A stretch of 64,000 nucleotides of DNA, taken from the NCBI GenBank assembly GCA_019426215.1, contig CM033406.1, positions 2,929,001 through 2,993,000 of the forward strand, written 5' to 3'. The notes under the pieces are model-generated. The model had not been told where the DNA came from. It was given only the letters and a program-made list of their open reading frames with translations, and ran no database searches. This DNA comes from Buddleja alternifolia (Eukaryota > Streptophyta > Magnoliopsida > Lamiales > Scrophulariaceae). This document shows positions 55,614 to 64,000 of this stretch, piece after piece. Position numbers and translations under genes: made by a program. The stretch's first letter is position 1, and every line of letters starts with the position of its first letter.

Positions 55614-58120
55614 ATGACCCGAGCCTCCGGAGAGGCTTTAGAGAAATTTGATCCCGAGATCGAGCGAACATTTCACGCAAACCTAAGAAAGCGAGCTATG
55701 GCTGGAAATCTCCCTGACATCACTCTCCCAGAGAACAGGGAATGGGTTCGAAATCTGTTACAAGCTATGCAAGTGGCACCTCCAGCACCACCACCCTCGG
55801 TTCGTGGCAATCAGCCGCCCCGTGTGTATACTACACTAGGACCAGTTATTTTCCCGAATTTTGCCACACCAAACTTCCACATTCCACCTCACATGTTCAC
55901 CATGGTTCAGGCTGAACCGTTCTATGGCAACCTAAGTGACTCGCCTCATGATCATCTGGAGCACTTCGAGAATGTGTTATTCACCATGCAATTTCATCCA
56001 CGAGATTTGGATGCAATCCGACTCAGATTATTCCATTTTTCTCTCAAGGATAAGGGGACCCTCTGGTAGGATAAGGGGACCCTCTGGTATAAGTCATTAC
56101 CCCCCCCCAGTCAATTGAAACGTGGGGTGAGCTAGTCGAGGAATTTCTCAACAAGTTCTTTTCTCCATCAAGGATCAATGAGCTCAGAAGTGAGATTAAG
56201 GGGTTTAAGCAAAAGAGGGATGACTCATTGGCTTCTGCATGGGCAAGATACAAGGGTCTACTTCGGAGATGCCCGGATCACAACTACACACAGGATGAGA
56301 GAGTGCTACACTTCTACAATGGAGTCTGATCTCAAATTCGACGCCGACTCAATGCGGGAGCCGGTGGTGATCTTTTGGGTCTTGATAGCCAAACAGTGTG
56401 GGGAAAGCTTGAACAGATGGCACGAGAAGATGAACTGTACCCTGAAGATGAAGATGAGATCTCTCTCCAGACCCGACGGGTTGCCAATGTTCAAGTGGTA
56501 GAAGTAGAAGTCGAGGAAGAGCCCATTATTGGCGATGTGAACTATGTCGGAAATTCACATAGACCTCCACTAAACTTCAACATACACGAGAAATTTTCGA
56601 AAAGGCCAAATCAGGCACAGAATGCACAACCGGGCATTTATCAAGAACCAAGGGCTCCATTCAACAACACTCAACCTCAAAGGCCTAAAAATTATAGACC
56701 ACAAGGTCAAGCTCAAGCTCAGAGACCTCTCACTGTCGAAGAAAGATTGAATGCTCATATGCAAAAATTGGACGAATCATTCGCAGAGCTTCGTCTAATG
56801 ATAAAGGATGTTTTCACGGGAATGAAGGAGATGAAGCATCAACTTGGGCAATTATCAACGAACGCGGGTGGAAGAGCACCCGACACACTGCCAAGCGATA
56901 CAGAGAAAAATCCGAAGGAGCAGTGTCATGCCGTTACCCTCAGTAGTGCCAAAGAAGTCACAAATGCATCTCTCCAGCACCCAACGTCCGAACGTGAAGA
57001 GGACAACGTTCGAACGTCGGACAATTCTGAAAAATCGGACACACTGCACCCAACGTTCGAACGTGAACACCCTGACATTCAGGCGTTGACCGGTCAACGT
57101 TCGAACGTTAGGAAAGATAACGTTCGAACGTCAGAGGTAGACAGGGCCTCTTCTGAAACCTTATCTCCTTCTTCGTCTAAACCTGTTGAAATACGTCTTC
57201 CCTTTCCCCTAGCACATAAAAAGAATAAAAAGGAAATGGATAAGAGTTTTCTTAGGATTTTAGAAATTCTTCGAGAAGTTCGAATTAACATTCCTTTTAT
57301 TGATGCAATTTTGCAGATGCCCAATTACATCAAGTTCTTCAAAGATATTCTCTCCAATAAGCAGAAGTGGGAAGGAAATGGAACAGTGTTCTTGACTGAA
57401 GCATGCTCAGCGGTAGTGTTGAATAAGTTACCACAGAAACTCAAGGATCCAGGGAGCCTCACAATCCCATGCACTATTGGGCAACTCAAATTCGACCGAG
57501 TGTTATGTGATTCGGGGGCCAGCATAAATCTCCTCCCGTACTCGTTGTACCAGAAATTGGGTTTGGGGAATCCGAAGCCAACCTCGATGAGTCTTCAACT
57601 TGCCGATCGATCAATCAAACATCCGAAGGGAATCATAGAGGATGTGATCGTGCAAGTCGACAAATTTTATTTTCCGGTAGACTTCGTGGTTCTAGAGATG
57701 GAAGAAGATGTCGAAGTTCCTCTCATCCTAGGAAGACCTTTCCTAGCCATAGGTAAAGCTATGATCGACGTAGCAAATGGTAAGTTAACCTTGAATGTGG
57801 GAGAGGAGAGAGTTACTTTTGACGTATGCAAGGTTTTAAAGCATGTTGGTGATGATGAGTCATGTTTAAGAATAGATGCTTGTGATCCTTTGGTTTTTGA
57901 GAATTTTCAGGAAACCATCTCTGACGATCCACTTGAGATATGCATAATGAACTCCAAGGATGCTGCATCAGCCAATGATAGACAACTAGCAGCTATTCAC
58001 AGTCTGGAGAGGTGTACACAATGCGCCCTTGTGAGGAAATTTGAGAAGTTAGATAGGCCACCATCAAGCCAATCCGTACCATCCATCGAGGAGCCACCAA
58101 CCCTTGATCTAAAAGCCTAA
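55614..58120 (+). pseudogene. gag-pol: E gag and protease
   Basis: ATG at 55614 (M-T-R-A-S-G). Gag reads to TAG at 56067-56069, caused by a 21-bp tandem duplication (about 56047-56088). A run of nine C at 56100-56108 shifts the frame, and a TGA lies at about 56328-56330. The frame from 56375 runs 581 codons with a palindrome-rich linker (56980-57135), L-P-F-P-x-A-H-K-K, the protease C-D-S-G-A-S near 57508-57525, and L-I-L-G-R-P-F-L, to TAA at 58118, where D has Leu. No zinc knuckle seen, as in D. Confidence 0.87.
56981..57132 (+). repeat. AACGTTCGAACGT cluster in E gag-protease linker
   Basis: Five copies of AACGT(T/C)CGAACGT near 56982, 57005, 57052, 57096 and 57119, in 150 bp of coding sequence. 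They code for N-V-R-T-S or S-N-V-R or similar in different frames, so protein selection does not explain the shared DNA word. D has its GCGCCTAGGCGC word at the same place. Confidence 0.9.
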
Positions 58121-60980
58121 CCTTCGCATCTTAAATACGTCTATTTAAATGATAATGAAACCTTGCCACTTATCATCTCTTCTTCTCTTACAAAGCAACA
58201 AGAAGCAAGGTTACTGACAGTATTGAAGGATCACAAAAAGGCCTTTGGATGGAAGATTGCTGACATTAAGGGGATCAGCCCAGCCATTTGCATGCACAAG
58301 ATTCTGATGGAAGAGAGCTCAAAGCCCACCATACAACCACAACGGAGGTCTAATCCTCAAATTCAAGAAGTGAAAAAAGAGGTAATCAAATTACTCGATG
58401 CTGGCATCATCTTTCCTATCTCCGATAGCCCATAGGTAAGTCCAACTCAGGTAGTGCTAAAGAAGGGAGGTACGACAGTCGCTCTTAATGATAAAAATGA
58501 GTTAATCCCATCTATAATTGTCACTGGTTTTAGGGTTTGCATCGATTATCGAAAATTGAATGAATATACCCGTAAAGACCACTCCCCCCTTCCCTTTGTC
58601 GATCAAATGTTAGAGAGATTAGCTGAGCATGAGTATTATTGTTTTTTGGATGGGTACTCCGGCTATAACCAAATTGCCATTGCACCTGAGGATCAAGAGA
58701 AAATTACTTTCACTTGTCCTTATGGCACTTTTGCTTATAGGCGGATGCCCTTTGGTTTATGTAATGCACCTGCTACTTTTCAAAGATGCATGATGGCTAT
58801 ATTTCATGACATGATCGACCAATTTATTGAAATCTTCATGGATGACTTTTCTGTTTTTGGCTCTAGCTATGATAGATGTTTGCACATTCTAAACCTCGTT
58901 TTGCAGAGGTGTGAGGAGACTGATCTGGTCTTAAATTGGGAGAAGTGTCATTTCATGGTACAAGAAGGAATCGTTCTGGGTCATAAGATATCTAAACAGG
59001 GGATTGAGGTGGATAAAGCAAAAATTGAAGTAATAGCCAATCTTCCACCACCTACCACGGTCAAAGCAAGGCGGAGTTTTCTGGAGCATGCCGGGTTTTA
59101 CAAGCATTTTATTTCTAACTTTTCCAAAATTGCTAGACCTTTGTCTAACTTGACCATGAAAGATGCAATATTTGACTTCAATGATGCATGCATGCAGGCC
59201 TTCCTCACTCTGAAGGAAAAGTTGATCTCAGCACCTGTCATGGCCGCCCCCGATTGGAGTTTGCCATTTGAGCTGATGTGCGATGGCGACACTGCCGTAG
59301 GAGCTTTACTTGGTCAAAGGAAGGGTAAAATCTTTCATACTATTTACTATGCTAGTCGTACCTTAAATGAAGCACAACTCAATTATGCTATGACTGAAAA
59401 AGAGCTTTTGGCTGTGATCTTTGCCTTTGACAAATTTCACTCATATCTTGTGCTTAACAAAGTAATAGTATACACTGATCATTCAGCCTTGAAATACTTG
59501 CTTGCTAAAAAAGATGCAAAACCTAGACTACTTAGGTGGATCTTACTACTACAAGAGTTTGACTTAGAAATAAAAGATAAAAAAGGATCTGAAAATGTAG
59601 TAGCTGACCATTTCTCTAGGCTGGAGTTAGTAGATAAGAAAGTGGATGAAACCCCCATAAGAGATGAATTCCCTGATGATCAACTTTTTGCTATTTCTTC
59701 TATTTCAATTCCTTGGTATGCAAATTATGCTAACTATATAGTTGCTGGAATTTTGCCCCCTGATTTAACATACCACCAGAGAAAAAAGTTTTTACACGAT
59801 GTTAAGCAATACCTGTGGGAAGAGCCATATTTATTTAAAATTGGTGTAGAAGGAATTATTAGGCGTTGTGTACCCGAGGAGGAAATGGCATCTGTCTTGG
59901 CCCATTGCCATGACATGTTGATAGGAGGCCACCATGGCCCTTCTAAGACTGCTGCCAAGGTATTGCAATCAGGTTTTTTCTGGCCTACTTTATTTAGAGA
60001 TGCACATGCTTATGTTAAATCCTGTGATCGATGTCAAAGGGTAGGTAATATTTCTCGACGACATGAAATGCCTATGAATACTGTGCTTGAATGTGAACTT
60101 TTTGATGTGTGGGGTATAGATTTAATGGGACCATTTCCCAGTTCCTGTTCCAATAAGTACATTCTAGTTGCTGTTGATTATGTGTCCAAGTGGGTCGAAG
60201 CTGAGGCTTTGGAAACTAATGATGCTAGGGTTGTTCTTAGATTTCTTAAAAAATGGATTTTCACACGTTTTGGAACACCTAGAGCAATTATAAGTGATGG
60301 AGGCACACATTTTCGTAACAAGCAATTTGAAAATTTGTTGAGCAAATATGATGTTAAACATAAAATCTCAACTCCTTATCACCCTCAAACTAGTGGGCAA
60401 GTCGAAGTGTCTAATAGAGAAATAAAAAGGATTTTCGAAAAATCGGTAAATAGCCATCAAACTGATTGGTCTCTGAAGTTAGACGATGCATTGTGGGCCT
60501 ACCGTACTGCTTTTAAAACCCCAATTGGCATGTCCCCATATCGTCTTGTGTTTGGAAAGGCTTACCTGTCGAACTTGAACATCGTGCCTATTGGGCTATC
60601 AAATTTCTAAATTTTGATGCAAGTGCTGTAGGTAATAAGAGGCTACTTCAACTGAATGAGCTCGAGGAGTGGAGACAAGAGGCATACGAGAATGCAAAAC
60701 TGTACAAGGAACGGACTAAGAAGTGGCATGACAAGCATATTCTACCACGGGAATTTGAGGACGGAGAAGTGGTTCTAATGTACAACTCTAGACTCAAACT
60801 TTTCCCAGGAAAACTCAAATCTCGATGATCGGGACCATTTCGAGTCACACGAGTGTATTCTTCGGGGGCTGTGGGGCTCATTACTGATGATGGACGAGTG
60901 TTCTTGACCAATGGACACAAGCTGAAACACTACTCGGGCACCGATTGGAACGCGGACACCTCGTCTGTCCAATTCCAAGA
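58121..60980 (+). pseudogene. pol: E reverse transcriptase, RNase H and integrase
   Basis: Continues after the TAA. A TAG at 58433-58435 replaces a Trp before V-S-P-T-Q-V-V. The frame from 58454 runs 718 codons: RT with C-I-D-Y-R-K-L-N and F-M-D-D near 58838, RNase H ([15 protein letters not shown]) and integrase (H-C-H-D, C-D-R-C, D-L-M-G-P, S-D-G-G-T-H-F, S-N-R-E-I-K-R: the full D-D-E set). A frameshift near 60560 (lost bases next to G-K-A) moves the C-terminal part into another frame. A further TGA lies near 60827 where Trp is expected. D shows the intact arrangement. Confidence 0.88.
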
Positions 60981-61036
60981 ACCATCGACTTAAGTCGATT
61001 CTGCATAGTCGAGCTATTGACTATAAACAAGCGCTT

Positions 61037-61054
61037 CATGGGAGGCAACCCATG
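61037..61054 (+). other. Conserved stem-loop after E pol
   Basis: CATGGG-AGGCAA-CCCATG, preceded by AGTCGAGCTATTGACT (61008-61023). Against C, both stem halves have changed T/A to A/T at the second position, so pairing is kept. Confidence 0.77.
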
Positions 61055-62103
61055 TTTCTTGCTTTTCTTGTTTTCGTTTAGCTTTTGGTTTGCTTTTGTT
61101 TTCGTGTTTTCTTATTTCGTTTTTTTGTGCCGTTGTTTTGTTACAGGAAAATGGTCCGTGGGAGGTAAACTTTTTGGCTATTGCATGGAACGTACGTACG
61201 TTTGGGGGGTCAACGTTCGTACGTTGCAATTTTAAAAATTTTTGAGCTACTGTCTCCAACGTTCGAACGTTGGCTTTAAAAAAAAAAAACAAAAACAAAA
61301 TTTATTTTGACAGTCAGATTTTTAAGAAGACAAAGCACGTCTTCTTCTTCTTCCTTCATACCAGAAAACAAACATCCCCGAATTCCTAAAAACAAAAAAA
61401 AAGCCCTAATTTTCTCCTCCCTAATTTCACCACCACAACTCCACCCCTCTTCGCCACCACCGTTGCATCTCCGCCACCATCCACCGAAATTTGAGACCCC
61501 CGATTTTAATTCCCCACACTCAGACAAAAAAAAAAAAAAAAACACCGCACCATTGCCGCGCCTTTCTCGCTTCCACCGGAGAACAACGCCGCTGCACTAC
61601 CATCAACCCGTCGCCGGTTTAGCTCAGATTCAACCAACGTGCGCACGTTGGCCAGGTGACATTCGGACGTCAGGTTCAGTACCTACAAAGATTTTCAAAA
61701 TTTGACATTCTGACTCGGTAAGTGCTTGGCTTCACCCATCTTTGTGATTTCAACGAATTCAAAGCCGTGTGGGGCTCGTGTGCATTTGTGTGCTTGTTAA
61801 TTGTTGGTGAATTTTGGACTGTGAATAAGTTTGGGGGTGTACAGGCTGAATGAATTGTTGAAGTTGAGGGGCTGTGGTGAGTTTCATTTGTTTCGATTAT
61901 TACATTTTGGTGAGGTTTGTGTGGTTGAATACGTTGGGGGTCCGAATTTATTATTGACGTTTGAAGGGTTATTTTGTGTATTTGGTGTTGTTGGGGTTTG
62001 TTGTTTGTGGGCTGTTGCTGTGACTGCTGCCTTCCAGTTGTAGGTGGATTGTGTGTGCGGATAGTGCTGTTGATTTTCAGTTGGGATTAGTGTGGCGGTT
62101 GAA
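61055..62103 (+). other. E spacer between pol and extra ORF
   Basis: Holds four palindrome-type words: ACGTACGTACGT near 61190, CAACGTTCGTACGTTG (61211-61226), CCAACGTTCGAACGTTGG (61256-61273) and CCAACGTGCGCACGTTGG (61634-61651). Pyrimidine tracts before TTACAG (about 61146) and TTTTCAG (about 62080) could be splice acceptors for the extra ORF. No gene; the 61307-61705 frame is low complexity. Confidence 0.6.
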
Positions 62104-63398
62104 ATGGCTAGAACAAAGGGTAACAAGGCCGGCGCTGGGTCCTCGAAAGGGAAAGAGCCCGTGGTTGAACCAGAAGTATCTGATAATGAGGAGGACGAAA
62201 ATGTCGACCTTGACCCTCGATTTGATGACTTGGAGGTTCAGGCCGTCTTTAGGAGGTTCGGTGTACGGGCGATACACAAAGAAAGGCCAATATTGATTCG
62301 GAAACCTTCGTGAAAGGCCCTGCTTGGATTCCACAAGTGGCAACCATTCCTCGAGGAGCCCCACAGGATTAACCCATTCTGGGCATAGGAATTCTATGCG
62401 TCAGCGGTAGTCTGTCAGAGAATTAAGCAACGCACGAGCAGCTATGGGGTTCTATCTTAAACAACTGTACGGGGGCTAACTGTTATATATGATGAGTATG
62501 CCATCCGAGAGTGCCTTGATCTCACACCTAGGCCACCTGGTTGTGCTTATAACGAGTTGGTACGAAACCACTACCGGGCTGTAGATTTGGCGGTTGTTCT
62601 TCAGGAATTGGCGGATGAGGGAACTGTGTGGGTGAACAATACAATGTTTAAGGCCTCTGGACTAAAGAATGAAGCCAAATTTTGGTATGAATTTGTCCGC
62701 GACTGCAGAATGCCGAGCATGAACAAGTCTGAGGTGTCCAAGGATCGCGCTGTCCTTGTCTATGCCATATTGCAGCGGATGGAGATTGACACTGTCCAGC
62801 TTATCTCTTCCGCTTTACAGACCCAGATTAAGCGCTTATGTGGAGAGTTGTCTGGGGATAACTTCACTGCTCCGTCCAAGAAGAAGACACCGTTTATATT
62901 TCCATTACTTATCAGCAATTTGTGTGAGCGCACTTCAGTGGAATAATACTGGAATAATACCGGGGAGAAGAGTTGGATGCGCCGGGGATTCTTTTGGGGT
63001 ACACCGGGAAGGTTCGCAAGGCTCAGGGAAACAAGCGACCTCGCCCTCCCCCGACTCGTGGCGAGGGATCGAGTAGGCAGCCCCAGGGGCCGGTTCCCCC
63101 ACAGTTAGCTTCCAAGGTTGCCCTAGCCCATGAGATGTCTCAGATTCTGATAGGCCAGTCAGTTGTGATGGCTAACATGCAGATGCTAGCTCAGTACCAG
63201 TGGCAGTTGATGATTGCCTCTGATATTTCAGCCGGGCGCCTAGCTTTTGACTACCCTGCTGTTCCTGATTTTATTCCTCTCCTGACCGCGCCTGTTTACG
63301 AGCTAAGGTTTGACCCGGCTGATCTTGATGAGGGTGATGAGGATGGCGCTGCTGATGATGATGATGGAGTTGCTGCAGGGGATGATATGGATATGTAG
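62104..63398 (+). pseudogene. E extra 3' ORF (plant transposon protein-like)
   Basis: ATG at 62104 (M-A-R-T-K-G-N-K, basic), an acidic patch, then the helical domain. Stops at 62311, about 62386 and about 62458 interrupt one frame that continues to 62944, including F-W-Y-E-F-V-R, N-K-S-E-V-S-K-D-R-A-V-L-V-Y-A-I-L, which parallels D. After a frameshift near 62970, a Pro/Arg-rich then acidic tail (D-E-G-D-E-D, D-D-D-D) ends at 63398. No signal peptide or membrane span is visible. The plan basic - helical - Pro-rich - acidic equals D and suggests a nuclear or nucleic-acid-associated protein; this is inference. Confidence 0.75.
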
Positions 63399-64000
63399 TG
63401 ATGAACTTTACCGTTTTGGGATCCTTTTCGCTATTGCCCTGTTTTTCTTTCGTTTTCATTTTTAGTGTTTTAGTTCAGATTTTGTTTTGGTTTATTTTCT
63501 GCTTTTCTGTTATTTGGGCATGTACTAATTTGACTGATAGCTTTATCTATTTGTACTGCCTGTCTTGTGTTTTCTGTCTTAGCCTGTGCCTATATGAAAT
63601 TTGTCTACTTAGCTGAGCAAACGGAAAACGTGCGTAGAAGAGTTCAGATGAGTGTTGAGCATTTTGATAGGATCATCTCGATTTTAGGCTCAACCGTCTC
63701 CTCCTAGGTTTGCTTTTTAAGCTTTCCGGTTGTGTAAGTACTTCTTTTACCCCTTTTCACGGTTTGAGTTTAGATGTAACATTGAGGACAATGTTAGGTT
63801 TAAGTTTGGGGGTGTTAGGTAGTGCTTAGTATATTCATGTTTTGTGCTTATAATGAGAAATTCAAGAAAAATTAGGCATGAATTTTTTTTTTAGTCCCCA
63901 ATTGTTGCAATGAAACTGATTAACTTGAATTTGATGGCATAATGTCGTGACTTATATTTGAATTTAATGGAATATACATGTCTAGACTTTGCTCGTGGGA
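63399..64000 (+). other. E 3' untranslated region with hairpin-polypurine module
   Basis: T-rich sequence, then AACATTG-AGGA-CAATGTT (63778-63795) followed by AAGTTTGGGGG (63802-63812), the module also seen in C and D. No gene; the element continues past the window. Confidence 0.7.

Larger units (their letters stand above)
54139..64000 (+). mobile_element. Element E: decayed Athila-like gypsy element, 3' end outside
   Basis: 5' LTR at 54139-55461, tRNA-Asp-type PBS, gag-pol and extra ORF with many breaks. The 3' LTR is not reached. The left flank GGAGA (54134-54138) is the expected duplication. LTR borders (TGATAAGC and GTGTCA) resemble C and D, but the sequence is a separate family with its own palindrome. 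Confidence 0.9.

Noticed and set aside
61307..61705. 132-codon frame between E pol and extra ORF
   Set aside because: Low-complexity Pro/Ser/His sequence in a pyrimidine-rich spacer; no counterpart in D.

Overview
The window is plant nuclear DNA made entirely of nested LTR retrotransposons. I see no host gene, tRNA, rRNA or CRISPR array. The organism is an angiosperm, probably a eudicot, judged from the element types: a SIRE/Maximus-like copia element, Athila-like gypsy elements primed by tRNA-Asp, and copia elements primed by initiator tRNA-Met. I cannot name the species.

Layout, oldest to youngest where nesting decides. H is a minus-strand Ty1/copia remnant (50983-54138). G is a minus-strand copia element (29571-50982) inserted in the integrase of H. 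F is a plus-strand copia LTR end (28352-29570) inserted in the 3' LTR of G. B is a SIRE-like copia element (1-28351, 5' end outside the window) inserted in the LTR of F. Two elements lie inside B: A, a complete copia element (180-10106) in B gag, and C, a short non-autonomous Athila-like element (13766-20069, duplication CCATG) in B reverse transcriptase. D, a nearly complete minus-strand Athila-like element (37486-50602, duplication GCTGT), lies in the 5' LTR of G. E, a decayed plus-strand Athila-like element (from 54139, running off the right end), lies in the leader of H. Several target-site duplications, and reading frames that close across the insertions, support this order. LTR pairs of C and D differ by roughly 1% or less by eye, so both are recent.

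Coding content is gag, protease, integrase, reverse transcriptase and RNase H in the usual copia order (PR-INT-RT-RH: A, B, G, H) or gypsy order (PR-RT-RH-INT: D, E). B, D and E also carry an extra 3' ORF of the so-called env-like class. These show no obvious signal peptide or membrane segment by eye. They have a basic N-terminus, an alpha-helical core and an acidic tail (D, E) or a coiled coil (B). D has only two one-base frameshifts in pol, both in T runs. A, B, E, G and H carry many stops.

Most interesting, from reading the sequence itself: (1) the untranslated leaders of the three copia elements A, H and G each hold a row of three or four stem-loops about 180-500 nt before gag, with one conserved loop sequence per family but unrelated, internally complementary stems. 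(2) Each family carries its own short CpG-containing palindrome, scattered in LTR, gag-protease linker and 3' region; the variable bases change in pairs that keep the dyad. (3) The Athila-like elements repeat a module of stem, AGGA-type loop, stem and polypurine tract twice, with different but complementary stems. (4) A conserved stem-loop follows pol in C, D and E. These point to selected RNA or protein recognition elements that ordinary domain annotation does not capture.
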